Shown here in pieces: positions 43,363-52,626 of a stretch of 64,000 nt of DNA. Origin of the DNA: Pelomonas sp. BJYL3 (GTDB taxonomy: Bacteria > Pseudomonadota > Gammaproteobacteria > Burkholderiales > Burkholderiaceae_C); NCBI RefSeq assembly GCF_027257975.1, contig NZ_JANZKX010000001.1, positions 62,001 through 126,000 of the forward strand, in the 5' to 3' direction. The notes below the pieces were generated by a model, which was not told the DNA's origin, did not search any database, and saw nothing but the letters and a program-made list of their open reading frames with translations. Position 1 is the first letter of the stretch; every line of letters begins with the position of its first letter. Made by a program: the position numbers and the translations under genes.

Positions 43363-45630
43363 ATGGGTCTTCGCTCCTTTGCCGCCTCTTTGCCCGCTGC
43401 CCTGATGCCGGGCCTGCACAAGACCGCCCCCGAGCCCACGCAGGCCGAGGCGGCGTCCTTTGACGCCCTGCTGCACCGGCTGAGCTACCTGCCCAAGTCC
43501 GACATCAAGCGCATCCGCGAGGCCTACAAGTTCGCGGACGAAGCCCACCTGGGCCAGTTCCGCGCCAGCGGCGAGCCCTACATCACGCACCCGATCGCCG
43601 TGGCCGGCATCTGCGCGGAATGGCGCCTGGATGCCCAGGCCATCATGGCCGCGCTGATGCACGATGCCATGGAGGACTGCGGCGTCACCAAGACCGAGCT
43701 GATCGAGCGCTTCGAGGCCCCGACCGCCGAGCTGGTGGACGGCCTCACCAAGCTGGACAAGCTGCAGTTCTCGACCAAGGAGGAGTCGCAGGCCGAGTCC
43801 TTCCGCAAGATGCTGCTGGCCATGGCGCGCGATGTGCGCGTCATCCTCATCAAGCTGGCCGACCGTCTGCACAATATGCGGACGATGGGCCACATGGCCT
43901 TCGAGAAGCGCCGCCGCATCGCACGCGAGACCCTGGACATCTACGCCCCCATCGCCCACCGCCTGGGTCTCAACGAGATCTACCGGGAGCTGCAGGAGCT
44001 GTCCTTCCAGTACATCCACCCCTGGCGGCACGGCGCGCTGTCCAAGGCCATTGCCAAGGCGCGCGGCAATCGGCGCGACCTGGTCTCGCGCATCGAGCGC
44101 GACGTGGTCAAGGCCTTTGCGGATGCCGGCCTGAAGGTCGAGATCCAGGGTCGCGAGAAGACGCTGTTCTCCATCTACAAGAAGATGCGCGAGAAGCACC
44201 TCAGCTTTGCCCAGGTGAGCGACATCTTCGGCTTTCGCGTGGTGGTGGACGAGCTGCCCCAGTGCTACCTGGCCCTGGGCGTGCTGCACCAGCTCTACAA
44301 GCCCCAGCCGGGCCGCTTCAAGGACTACATCGCCATCCCCAAGCCCAATGGCTACCAGAGCCTGCACACGACCCTGGTGAGCCCCCTGGGCACGCCGGTG
44401 GAATTCCAGATGCGCACCGAGACCATGCACATGGTGGCCGAGAAGGGCGTGGCGGCACACTGGCTCTACAAGGCCAAGGGCAATGCCCAGGCCGTGCAGC
44501 AGCTGGGCTCGCGCTGGCTGCAGTCCCTGATCGACATCCAGGACGAGACCCGCGACGCCAGCGAGTTCCTGGAGCACGTGAAGATCGATCTCTTCCCCGA
44601 TGCGGTCTACGTCTTCACACCCAAGAGCAAGATCATGGCCCTGCCCCGCGGGGCGACGCCGGTGGACTACGCCTATGCCATCCACTCCGACGTCGGCGAC
44701 CACTGCGTGGCGGCCAAGGTCAATGGCGAGCCCGTGCCCCTGCGCGCCGAGCTGCGCAGCGGAGATGTGGTCGAGATCATCACCGCCACCGGCGCCCGCC
44801 CCAATCCGGCCTGGCTCAGCTTCGTTCGAACGGGCCGCGCGCGGTCCAAGATTCGCCATTTCCTGAAGAACCTGGAGCAGGAGGAGTCCCGCGAGCTGGG
44901 CCAGAAGATGCTGGCCCAGGCCTTGCGCGCCGAAGGCCTGGCTCTGCCCAGCCTGGACATCGAAGACCAGGAGGCCCATGGCCTGTGGCAGGACCTGGCG
45001 AAATGGGCCGGCAACCGCAATGTGCATGAGCTGCTGGTGGAGGTGGGCCTGGGGCGCAAGATCGCGACCATCGTGGCCAAGAAGATGGCCCGCATGCTGG
45101 CCGCCCAGGGCCAGCGGCCGGACGCCGTCACCCTCACCCTCGGCCGCTTCGGCGCCACTGACGACCAGACCACGCAGGGCCAGATCACCCTGGATGGCAG
45201 CGAGGGCGCCTCGGTGCGCCTGGCCAGCTGCTGCCGGCCGGTGCCGGGTGATGACATCAAGGGCTATCTGGGCCGCGGCGAAGGCCTCATCGTGCACACC
45301 GCCGAATGCCAGGTCGGCCGCCGGCTCTTCCAGCGCGACAGCGAGCACTGGATCGCCGTGGCCTGGGCCGACGAGATGACGCGCAGCTTCGAGGCCGCCA
45401 TCGGCGTGCTGATGCGCAATGGCAAGGGCGTGCTGGCGCAGATCGCCACCGCCGTCAGCACGGCAGAGGCCGACATCACGCACATCTCGATGAGCGACGA
45501 ATCACAGGCCCGCGAGACCGCCGAGATGCAGCTGCTGATCTCCGTACGCGACCGCCTGCACGTGGCCGAGGTGCTGCGCATGCTCAAGCGCTCGCCCGCC
45601 GTGATGCGGGTGTGGCGCATCAAGCCCTGA
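43363..45630 (+). CDS. spoT: Bifunctional (p)ppGpp synthetase/hydrolase
   Basis: 755 residues in RelA/SpoT order: HD hydrolase domain (HPIAVAGICAEWRLDAQ, ALMHDAMEDCG), synthetase domain (REKHLSFAQVSDIFGFRVVVDEL), TGS (VYVFTPKSKIMALPRGATPVDYAYAIH) and C-terminal ACT. The HD motif is intact, so it should both make and degrade ppGpp. Naming as spoT or rel varies in betaproteobacteria. The stop is followed by a dispersed 14-mer copy that reaches into greB. Confidence 0.95.
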   Translation: MGLRSFAASLPAALMPGLHKTAPEPTQAEAASFDALLHRLSYLPKSDIKRIREAYKFADEAHLGQFRASGEPYITHPIAVAGICAEWRLDAQAIMAALMHDAMEDCGVTKTELIERFEAPTAELVDGLTKLDKLQFSTKEESQAESFRKMLLAMARDVRVILIKLADRLHNMRTMGHMAFEKRRRIARETLDIYAPIAHRLGLNEIYRELQELSFQYIHPWRHGALSKAIAKARGNRRDLVSRIERDVVKAFADAGLKVEIQGREKTLFSIYKKMREKHLSFAQVSDIFGFRVVVDELPQCYLALGVLHQLYKPQPGRFKDYIAIPKPNGYQSLHTTLVSPLGTPVEFQMRTETMHMVAEKGVAAHWLYKAKGNAQAVQQLGSRWLQSLIDIQDETRDASEFLEHVKIDLFPDAVYVFTPKSKIMALPRGATPVDYAYAIHSDVGDHCVAAKVNGEPVPLRAELRSGDVVEIITATGARPNPAWLSFVRTGRARSKIRHFLKNLEQEESRELGQKMLAQALRAEGLALPSLDIEDQEAHGLWQDLAKWAGNRNVHELLVEVGLGRKIATIVAKKMARMLAAQGQRPDAVTLTLGRFGATDDQTTQGQITLDGSEGASVRLASCCRPVPGDDIKGYLGRGEGLIVHTAECQVGRRLFQRDSEHWIAVAWADEMTRSFEAAIGVLMRNGKGVLAQIATAVSTAEADITHISMSDESQARETAEMQLLISVRDRLHVAEVLRMLKRSPAVMRVWRIKP

Positions 45631-45649
45631 GCCCCGGCTGAGCGGGGGT

Positions 45650-45665
45650 GGGGTCAGGTCTTGCC
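45650..45665 (+). repeat. Dispersed 14-mer motif, copy 4 (overlaps greB end)
   Basis: GGGGTCAGGTCTTGCC. On the minus strand it supplies the last codons and stop of greB (GGC AAG ACC TGA). Confidence 0.7.
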
Positions 45666-46217
45666 TGGCTCCGGGTAGCGCACTTCCAGCACCTCCAGCT
45701 GCTCCAGCCCGCCCGGCGTCATCAGCTGGACTTCGTCGCCCTCGCGGGCCTTCAGCAGGGCGCGGGCGATGGGCGAGACCCAGCTGACCTCGCCCTTGAG
45801 GCTGTCCGCCTCGTCGATGCCCATGATGGTGATCGTGCGCTCCTCGCCTTTGCTGTTGGCATAGGTGACGCAGGCGCCGAAGAAGATCTGGTCGCTGCCA
45901 TGGTGAACGGCCGGGTCCGCGACCTCGGCGATGTCCAGGCGCTTGGTCAGGAAACGCAGCCGGCGGTCGATCTCCCGCAGGCGCTTCTTGCCGTAGAGAT
46001 AGTCGCCGTTCTCGGAGCGGTCGCCGTTCTTGGCGGCCCAGGACACCGTCTCGACGATCTTGGGGCGCTCGACATCCAGCAGCTCCATGAACTCGGCGCG
46101 CAGCCGCGCATAGCCCTGCGGAGTGATGTAGTTGCGGGTGCCGGCGGGCAGCGGCGGCAGGCCGGGGACATCATCGTCATCGTCCCCGTCGCTTTCCTTG
46201 GTGAAGGCCTTGCTCAT
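45654..46217 (-). CDS. greB: Transcript cleavage factor GreB
   Basis: 187 residues from the ATG at 46217; a longer frame to 46349 lacks family features. The coiled-coil N-terminus (NYITPQGYARLRAEFMELLDVERP, NGDRSENGDYLYGKKRLREID) includes the acidic tip; the C-terminal FKBP-like part has GVSPIARALLKAREGDE-like sequence. Rescues backtracked RNA polymerase. An acidic DGDDDDD stretch near residue 11 is an extension. Convergent with spoT. Confidence 0.94.
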   Translation of the reverse strand: MSKAFTKESDGDDDDDVPGLPPLPAGTRNYITPQGYARLRAEFMELLDVERPKIVETVSWAAKNGDRSENGDYLYGKKRLREIDRRLRFLTKRLDIAEVADPAVHHGSDQIFFGACVTYANSKGEERTITIMGIDEADSLKGEVSWVSPIARALLKAREGDEVQLMTPGGLEQLEVLEVRYPEPGKT

Positions 46218-46342
46218 GGCCGTATTGTCTCGCCAACTGTCAGCGTAGCGCCGGTCCTGAGCGGCTACCCTGGGCGCTGGCAAGCCCCGGGGCGCCAGGA
46301 ACGGCACCGGGCGATCTTCATGAGCAGTCGGGAAGGAACGGC

Positions 46343-47488
46343 ATGGCAACGGGACCCTTGGCAGGCGTGCGCATCATCGAGCTGGCAGGCATCGGCCCCT
46401 GCCCCTTCGCCGGCATGCTGCTGGCCGACATGGGGGCGGAGGTGATCGTCGTCGAGCGCCCTGCCGCGCAGCGCAGCCTGGGCGGCGGCGGGGCCATGAA
46501 CCGCGGCAAGCGGTCCCTCGTGCTGGACCTGAAGAAGCCGGAGGCGCGCCAGGCGCTGCAGCAGCTGGTCCTGGGCGCGGACGGACTGCTCGAGGGCTAC
46601 CGGCCCGGGGTCATGGAGCGCCTGGGCCTGGGGCCTGAGCCCTTGGCGGACGCGCATCCGCGCCTGGTCTACGGTCGTGTCACCGGCTGGGGCCAGACGG
46701 GCCCTCTGGCCCACGCGGCGGGCCATGACATCAACTACGTGGCCCTGAGCGGCCTGCTGAGCCTCAGCCAGCGCCCCGGCCAGGCACCCACCCTGCCGGC
46801 CACCGTGGTCGGTGACATGGCCAGCGGCGGCCTGCTGATGGCCTTCGGCATGGTCTGCGCCCTCCTGGAAGCCAGAAGCTCCGGCCGCGGCCAGGTCGTG
46901 GACGCCGCCATGCTGGACGGCGCCAACCTGCTGGGCAGCCTGGTGCGCAGCCTGGCCAGCCAGGGTCACTGGCCCGAGGCGCCGCAGCAGAACTTCTTCC
47001 TGCACAGCAGCCCGTTCTATGACAGCTTCGAATGCGCCGACGGCCGCTTCCTCAGCCTGGGCGCCATCGAGCCGGCTTTCTACCGGGACCTGCTGCAGCG
47101 CCTGGAGATTGCCGACGAGGAGCCGGCCCGGCAGATGGACAGCGCCCGCTGGCCCGCATTGCGCGAATTGGTCGCCCGCCGCCTGAAGGAGAAGCCCCGC
47201 GACGCCTGGGTGGCACTGCTCGAGGGCACGGAGGCCTGCGTGGCCGGGGTACTGAGCCTGGACGAAGCGCCCCTGCACCCACATCAGCAGGCGCGGCAGG
47301 CCTTCATGAGGGTGGACGGGCACTGGCAGGCCCAGCCTGCACCCCGCTTCTCCCGCAGCGGGACGCGGACTCCCGGCCCTGCGCCGCAGCCAGGCGCCCA
47401 GGGCGCTGAGATCCTGGCCGGACTGGACCTGTCCGACGACGTCAGGGCACTTCTGCTGAAGGACAGCGCGGCAACACCGGGCGGCTGA
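46343..47488 (+). CDS. CaiB/BaiF-family CoA transferase (AMACR-like)
   Basis: 381 residues of the class III CoA-transferase family: GVRIIELAGIGPCPFAGMLLADMGAEVI, NRGKRSLVLDLK, GRVTGWGQTGPLAHAAGHDINYVALSGLL with the H-D pair used by alpha-methylacyl-CoA racemases, and VVDAAMLDGA. The GHDINY motif favours a racemase of 2-methylacyl-CoA over a CoA transferase. Divergent from greB by 125 bp. No pathway neighbours. Confidence 0.9.
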   Translation: MATGPLAGVRIIELAGIGPCPFAGMLLADMGAEVIVVERPAAQRSLGGGGAMNRGKRSLVLDLKKPEARQALQQLVLGADGLLEGYRPGVMERLGLGPEPLADAHPRLVYGRVTGWGQTGPLAHAAGHDINYVALSGLLSLSQRPGQAPTLPATVVGDMASGGLLMAFGMVCALLEARSSGRGQVVDAAMLDGANLLGSLVRSLASQGHWPEAPQQNFFLHSSPFYDSFECADGRFLSLGAIEPAFYRDLLQRLEIADEEPARQMDSARWPALRELVARRLKEKPRDAWVALLEGTEACVAGVLSLDEAPLHPHQQARQAFMRVDGHWQAQPAPRFSRSGTRTPGPAPQPGAQGAEILAGLDLSDDVRALLLKDSAATPGG

Positions 47489-47687
47489 GCCGCGGGCAAA
47501 CGGCTCGCACCCAAGGCGCGGCGGCACAGGCGGCATGGACGCTACCGCCCTCCCCTGCCTGCCACCGCCCCGCCGCCTGCAGAATCAGCGACCCCTGCCT
47601 CTGCGCCTGCAAGTGCCGGTCAGCCACTGAAGGCAAAACTCGAAGGCAGGACACAAAGCCAAGACACAAAGGCCAGGCGGAAAACAA

Positions 47688-47717
47688 AAAAGGTCTGTGA
47701 TTTCTCACAGACCTTTT
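47688..47717 (-). terminator. Terminator of the tRNA-Arg unit
   Basis: AAAAGGTCTGTGA/TCACAGACCTTTT, 13-bp perfect arms around TTTC. On the minus strand it is followed by a T-rich run, 17 bases after the 3' end of the second tRNA. Could also act for the plus-strand CoA-transferase gene. Confidence 0.85.
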
Positions 47718-47733
47718 CATTTCTTCTTGTTGT

Positions 47734-47810
47734 TGGCGCGGCTGGCAGGATTCGAACCCACGACCCCTTGGTTCGTAGCCAAGTACTCTATCCAACTGAG
47801 CTACAGCCGC
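47734..47810 (-). tRNA. tRNA-Arg (anticodon ACG), distal copy
   Basis: 77 nt with encoded CCA. Acceptor GCGGCTG/CAGCCGC plus discriminator G, D-arm AGCTCAGTTGGATAGAG, anticodon loop CTACGAA (ACG, read as ICG for CGN codons), and TTCGAAT T-loop. Identical in sequence to the copy at 48040-48116. Confidence 0.97.
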
Positions 47811-48039
47811 TTGTATTTAGTTGAGCCTTAGATTGTAGCGCGATTTTCGATTGAATCGCAAGCCAAAGCTCATATTTTTTCATTCCGGATTGTCTAGATA
47901 CTTTTCAGTATCTCGACTCACACCGCAAATTCAAACCCCGTTGAAGTGCTGCAGGACTGCAGCCATTTCTCCGTCGCTTTCCAGAAATTCTCAGAACAGT
48001 ATTCCGAAGATTTTCCAGTGAGCTTCAAATCTGAAATCT

Positions 48040-48116
48040 TGGCGCGGCTGGCAGGATTCGAACCCACGACCCCTTGGTTCGTAGCCAAGTACTCTATCCA
48101 ACTGAGCTACAGCCGC
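48040..48116 (-). tRNA. tRNA-Arg (anticodon ACG), proximal copy
   Basis: Same 77-nt gene as the distal copy, including CCA. Transcribed first; a 229-bp AT-rich spacer with no ORF separates the copies. A 62-codon ORF antisense to it was rejected. Confidence 0.97.
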
Positions 48117-48127
48117 CGAAGCCTTGA

Positions 48128-48157
48128 ACTATAGCATGGGTTTTTCCAACCATGCAA
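48128..48157 (-). promoter_or_regulatory. Promoter of the tRNA-Arg unit
   Basis: Minus strand: TTGCAT (48157-48152), 18 bp, TATAGT (48133-48128), with a TGC extended -10, 11 bases before the tRNA 5' end. Confidence 0.65.
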
Positions 48158-48245
48158 GTATTCGGCTGAATTTTCCTCTGGAGCGGGTCTCGGGCAGGCG
48201 GGTGCTCACCGCCCGGCAGCCGCCCCGCCGCGGAGCAAGGCCGGC

Positions 48246-49493
48246 TCAGCCCAGCAGGGCCGCCGCCTCGAAACAGCGGGCGCGGCGTTCGGCGTCGCCG
48301 TCGTTCTCGGCCAGGTCGGCCAGCTTGAGCCAGCTGCGGCGGCGAGCGCTGATGCTCAGCTGGCGGTCCTCGGCGGCCTGTTCCAGCATGAGACGGGCCT
48401 TGCCCCACAGCTGTCGCTCGGCCAGGGCGTGGCCCAGGGCATAGGACAGGCCCGGATCCCGCGCATGACGCTGCATGAGGCCTTCCAGACGCTGCAGCCA
48501 TTCCGGTCCCAGGCCAGGCATGCACTGGACCAGGGCCTCGGCCAGCGCGGCGCGCTCCTCGGCCTGCAGGTCGCCGTAGTCGTCCCAGGAGGGGCGCAGC
48601 CAGCCGCGGCCATCGTCCGGCGCGCCGAGACCGGCGGCACATTGGGCAGCCCGGGCGGCGACGAAGACATCACGCCGGTCGGCGGCATCCAGCTGCTGCC
48701 AGCTGCTGCGGAGCTGGTCGATGTCCCGGGAGGACTCCAGGGCCTCCACCGCCAGGGAGCGCAACAGCCCCTGGGCGGCCGATTTGGAGAAGCCCTGGTG
48801 CTTGGCCAGCAGGCGCGCGGTGCGCAGCGCCTCCAGCGGCTGCCGGGCCAGGCGGGACGCCTGCAGCTTGAGGCGCAGGGCCTGGGTGCGGCGGGCCACG
48901 CCGGGGGTCAGCTCGGCCAGGATCTGGCTGGCGCGATGGGCATCGCGGTCATCCAGGGCCCATTCGGCGGCCAGCAGCCGGGCGCCCTCCTCCTGGGCCT
49001 TGGCCTGGGAAGAGGCCTGCGCAAACTGCAGCGCCAGCTGCAGCTGCTCGTCGCGGCGGCGCTTGTCCTGGAGCCGGTGGGCGCTCTGGGCCGCCAGCAA
49101 GTGGCTCAGGGCCATGAAGGCCTGGTCCTGGGCGAGGTCCGGCGTCTGGGACTGGATGTTGAGGGCACGCTGCACGGCCTTCTGCGCCCGGCCGTAGCGG
49201 GCACCGAAATACTCGGCCAGGGCTTCGCGCAAGGCCAGCTGCGCGCTGCGCTCGCGCTGCGACAGCCGCCATTCGCGGGCCCTGCGCGGCAGGGAGACCA
49301 GCGAATTGACGGTCTGGATCAGCGTCACCAGCGCAAAGCAGCCCGCCACCAGGGCCAGCAGGAAGAGGTTGAGCGACACATCGAGGCGCCAGCCATTCCA
49401 GTAGAAACTCGCCAGACCGTCATTGCTGCCCAGGGTCAGTGCGGCCACCACGGCCGCGGCAAAGAGCAGCACCAGCCAGATCACAGTACGCAT
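48246..49493 (-). CDS. hemY: Heme biosynthesis-associated membrane protein HemY
   Basis: 415 residues: two N-terminal membrane segments (VIWLVLLFAAAVVAALTLG and LFLLALVAGCFALVTLI) and a cytoplasmic TPR-like helical region. This is the gamma/betaproteobacterial HemY (not the protoporphyrinogen oxidase of the same name). Function is not settled; it is linked to porphyrin metabolism through its place in hemCDXY. 13 bp after hemX. Confidence 0.9.
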   Translation of the reverse strand: MRTVIWLVLLFAAAVVAALTLGSNDGLASFYWNGWRLDVSLNLFLLALVAGCFALVTLIQTVNSLVSLPRRAREWRLSQRERSAQLALREALAEYFGARYGRAQKAVQRALNIQSQTPDLAQDQAFMALSHLLAAQSAHRLQDKRRRDEQLQLALQFAQASSQAKAQEEGARLLAAEWALDDRDAHRASQILAELTPGVARRTQALRLKLQASRLARQPLEALRTARLLAKHQGFSKSAAQGLLRSLAVEALESSRDIDQLRSSWQQLDAADRRDVFVAARAAQCAAGLGAPDDGRGWLRPSWDDYGDLQAEERAALAEALVQCMPGLGPEWLQRLEGLMQRHARDPGLSYALGHALAERQLWGKARLMLEQAAEDRQLSISARRRSWLKLADLAENDGDAERRARCFEAAALLG

Positions 49494-49506
49494 GGACCGG
49501 CCTCCC

Positions 49507-50679
49507 TCAGCGCCCGGCCGCGGCCAGGGCCGCGAGGCTGTCGTCAGGACGCGGCACGGCCACCTGGCGCGCCTGCCCCTGCACCTGGCGCAGCAGCTCG
49601 GCAGCGGTCTGGGCCTTGCGCGAGCGCATGTCGACGTAGCGGTCCAGCAGGGCCAGGGCCTCGCGCAGGTCCGACTGTGCGGTGTCGTACTGGCGGCTCA
49701 GCAGGGCCAGCCGCGCATTGAGCAGGCGCAGCTTGAGGTTCTCGCGGAGAAAGTAGCCCTGCTCGGGCGTGATCAGCGCCGCTTCGGGATGGTTGATCCG
49801 CGTGACGCGCACCAGGGACTTGGTCTCCTGCCAGACCTGGCTGCTGAGCTCCTGCCAGCGGCTCTGGGCCACGTCCCACCAGGCCTCCCAGCCCTCCGGG
49901 GCCGGCGCCGGCTTGGACGCCGCGCCGGCGGCCCTGCGGGCCTTGGGGTCCGTGCGGGCGTCGGTCTTCGATTCCAGCCGGGCCGCGCTGCGGGCCTCGC
50001 CCTCGGCCTGGGCCACGCGCTCGGCCACCGACAGCAGCGGGAGCTCGTCGGCCAGGCGGGCGACTTCATCGAGCTTGATGCCCAGCGTGGCCACATCGAC
50101 CACGCTGACCGCCTTGACGCGGTCCAGGTCGCGGATCACGGCACGGCGCACGCCCTCCAGCCGGGGCTGCTTGTAGCGCTGCAGGCGCTCGTCCGCCTGC
50201 TTGAGCGCCGACACCAGGGGCTCGGCGCTGCCGGTGATGCTGGTCTGCTGGAGGGCCACGCGCAGCGAGGCCTCGATGTCACCCAGCACGTTCTCGTCCC
50301 GCGAGCGGGACATGGACTGGATCAGTTCCTCCAGCTGCCCGCGCTGCAGGGACACCTCGGCGAGGCGGGCATCCAGCAGGGCCAGCTTGGCCGAGGTCTC
50401 CTGAGCCACCTCCTGGGCGCGGCTGGCCATGCCGCGGGCGTCTGAGGCCTGGGTCTGGCTCTGTTCCTGGCGGCGCACCAGCTCCTGCTCCAGCTGCCTG
50501 ACACGGCTGTGCCCCTGCCAGGCCATGGCGAGGGCGCCCAGGGACAGCACGCCCAGGGCCATCAGGATCAGGGTCAGCGAACCCGGCGTGCTAGCGCGGG
50601 CCGGCACTTTCTCGGGCAGCACGGAGGCGCTCTCGGGCTCGGAAGCCGGGGCGCTGCGGGGGATGTCTTGCTCGCTCAC
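49507..50679 (-). CDS. hemX: HemX-type membrane protein
   Basis: 390 residues with one N-terminal membrane segment (about 34-53), a long coiled coil (QLEQELVRRQEQSQTQ onward) and a C-terminal helical part. Often annotated as uroporphyrinogen-III C-methyltransferase, but it has no methyltransferase motifs; the name reflects position. 20 bp after hemD. Confidence 0.85.
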   Translation of the reverse strand: MSEQDIPRSAPASEPESASVLPEKVPARASTPGSLTLILMALGVLSLGALAMAWQGHSRVRQLEQELVRRQEQSQTQASDARGMASRAQEVAQETSAKLALLDARLAEVSLQRGQLEELIQSMSRSRDENVLGDIEASLRVALQQTSITGSAEPLVSALKQADERLQRYKQPRLEGVRRAVIRDLDRVKAVSVVDVATLGIKLDEVARLADELPLLSVAERVAQAEGEARSAARLESKTDARTDPKARRAAGAASKPAPAPEGWEAWWDVAQSRWQELSSQVWQETKSLVRVTRINHPEAALITPEQGYFLRENLKLRLLNARLALLSRQYDTAQSDLREALALLDRYVDMRSRKAQTAAELLRQVQGQARQVAVPRPDDSLAALAAAGR

Positions 50680-50699
50680 AGTGCCGCGGATTGTAGGGT

Positions 50700-51509
50700 T
50701 CAGTCCCAGGGGCCTTGCAGGGCGGTGGCGACGGCGGCGGCGTCCGGTCGCGTCAAAACCACATGGCCCAGGCCCAGGCGGCGCGCTCGCTGCGCAATGC
50801 GCTCATGCGTGGCGATGGCCCGGCTGCGGGACCAGTCGGCGGTGGTGCCCGCCAGTGCGGGCAAATGATCGATGGCTTCCGCGCTGCTGAAGAGCCACAC
50901 ATGCGCCTGCGGCTGGGCCAGCGCGCGATCCAGCACCGCCTGCTCCGCGGGCGCCAGCCGGGGCGCCTGGCGGCGGTAGACACTGACGGCCCCCACCTGG
51001 GCACCCGCCTCGCGCAGGCGGTCCGCCAGCCACTCACGGCCGCCGTCCCCGCGCACCATCAGCACCTCGCGCCCCTGCCAGGCCTCGCCGGACAGCACGG
51101 GCCACAGGTGCTCCGAATCCAGGCTGGGCGAATCGGGGGGCGGCTGGCGCAGCAGGGCCGGTGGCACGCCCTGGCGCAGCAGGGCCTGGGCACTGCCCGG
51201 CCCGACCGTGGCCGCCAGGGTGTGCGCCGGCCAGCTCATGCCGGGTGGACGGGCCGCGAAGAAATGCTCGACGGCGTTGGGGCTGACAAACATCAGCAAG
51301 GCCTGCGAGGCCAGGCGCTCCCAGGCCTGGCGGGCCGGCGCGGGATCCAGCGGGGCGATGTCCAGCAGCGGAACGCAGTCGCAGGCCACGCCCAGCCGCG
51401 CCATGCGCTGCACCCAGTCCTGCGCCTGGGCACGGGGGCGCGTGAGGATCAGGCGCGGCAGGGCATCAGGCGATCCGCCCTCGGCACCGGGCCGGGCGGA
51501 ATCAGGCAC
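50700..51509 (-). CDS. hemD: Uroporphyrinogen-III synthase
   Basis: About 269 residues from the GTG at 51509, which overlaps the hemC stop by 8 bp (GTGCCTGA); an in-frame ATG at 51587 would overlap hemC by 86 bp and is less likely. The fold is poorly conserved but [65 protein letters not shown] and SVYRRQAP are typical. Closes hydroxymethylbilane to uroporphyrinogen III. Confidence 0.9.
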   Translation of the reverse strand: MPDSARPGAEGGSPDALPRLILTRPRAQAQDWVQRMARLGVACDCVPLLDIAPLDPAPARQAWERLASQALLMFVSPNAVEHFFAARPPGMSWPAHTLAATVGPGSAQALLRQGVPPALLRQPPPDSPSLDSEHLWPVLSGEAWQGREVLMVRGDGGREWLADRLREAGAQVGAVSVYRRQAPRLAPAEQAVLDRALAQPQAHVWLFSSAEAIDHLPALAGTTADWSRSRAIATHERIAQRARRLGLGHVVLTRPDAAAVATALQGPWD

Positions 51510-52431
51510 AGCGCAGGTAGTCCTCGGCACCTTGGGTGCGCAGGGCCTCGGCGGCCTGCAGGCCCAGGGCGCGGGCCGTGGCCTCATCGGTCGGCTGGCC
51601 CTGCACCCGCGCCTTCAGCAGCGGACGCTCGGGATGCTCCGGATGGCCCAAGGCCACCTCCAGCAGCAGCTGCCCGTCCACCCAGCGTGCATGGGCGGCC
51701 AGCGGCATGGAGCAGCTGCCGCCGAGGCTGCGCGAGACCGCGCGTTCGGCCTGCGTGGCCAGCCAGGTGGGCTGGTCCGTCAGGGTGCCCAGCGCCTGGG
51801 TCAGCGCGGCGGCATCGGCCCGCACTTCCAGGCCCAGGGCGCCCTGCCCGGCGCAGGGAATCATCTGATCGAGGGCGAAACAGCTGCGGATGCGCTGCCC
51901 CAGGCCCAGACGCTTGAGGCCGGCTGCCGCGAGCACGATGGCGTCGTAACCGCCTTCGTCCAGCTTGCGCAGGCGGGTGTCGAGGTTGCCGCGCAGGGGC
52001 TCGATGCGCAGGTCGGGCCGCAGGTTCTTCAGCTGCACCACGCGGCGCAGGCTGGAGGTGCCCACCAGCGCGCCCTGGGGCAGCTCGTCCAGGCTGGCGA
52101 ACTTGTTGGAGACGAAGGCATCGCGCGGGTCCTCGCGCTCCAGGATGGCCACCAGGGCGAAGCCCTCGGGCAGGTCCATGGGCACGTCCTTGAGCGAATG
52201 CACGGCCAGCTGGGCGCGGTCTTCCTCCAGGGCCGTCTCCAGCTCCTTCACGAAGAGGCCCTTCCCTCCCACCTTGGAGAGGCTGCGATCCAGGATCTGG
52301 TCGCCCCGGGTGGTCATGCCCAGGAGTTCCACGGTGGCACCCAGGCGCTGTTCCAGCAGGGCCTTCACGTGTTCGGCCTGCCAGAGGGCGAGCCTGCTTT
52401 CGCGCGTGGCGATCACTATCTTTTCCATCAT
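51502..52431 (-). CDS. hemC: Porphobilinogen deaminase (hydroxymethylbilane synthase)
   Basis: 309 residues: [28 protein letters not shown] with the catalytic aspartate, [33 protein letters not shown] and [11 protein letters not shown] with the dipyrromethane-cofactor cysteine. First gene of hemCDXY; divergent from ppc across 195 bp that include a GTAAC-TTG-GTTAC dyad (52505-52517). Confidence 0.96.
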   Translation of the reverse strand: MMEKIVIATRESRLALWQAEHVKALLEQRLGATVELLGMTTRGDQILDRSLSKVGGKGLFVKELETALEEDRAQLAVHSLKDVPMDLPEGFALVAILEREDPRDAFVSNKFASLDELPQGALVGTSSLRRVVQLKNLRPDLRIEPLRGNLDTRLRKLDEGGYDAIVLAAAGLKRLGLGQRIRSCFALDQMIPCAGQGALGLEVRADAAALTQALGTLTDQPTWLATQAERAVSRSLGGSCSMPLAAHARWVDGQLLLEVALGHPEHPERPLLKARVQGQPTDEATARALGLQAAEALRTQGAEDYLRCA

Positions 52432-52626
52432 GGTGGGATGCTAGCGCAGCGTCGTGGCCACCCAGCCACGCTCCTGTCAAAGAAACTGATAAAGTCAAAC
52501 GAAGGTAACTTGGTTACATTGCTGAATCCAGGCTGAAAAGCCTGGGCAGCGCAACCGCGCTACCCTCCCACGAACCCCAGCACCCGCGCCCCGGAGCCCT
52601 CCTCCGGACGCCAACCCCGAGCCGCC

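Noticed and set aside
42928-45483. 851-codon open frame on the minus strand opposite rpoZ and spoT
   Set aside because: It covers two certain genes and the terminator, and has no recognisable protein features. A GC-rich codon-position artefact.
47946-48134. 62-codon ORF across the tRNA-Arg gene
   Set aside because: It reads antisense through the tRNA; no ribosome site and no protein-like features.
49507-50679. HemX as an active uroporphyrinogen-III methyltransferase
   Set aside because: The protein is a membrane-anchored coiled coil without SAM-binding motifs; the enzyme name is carried over from annotation habit.
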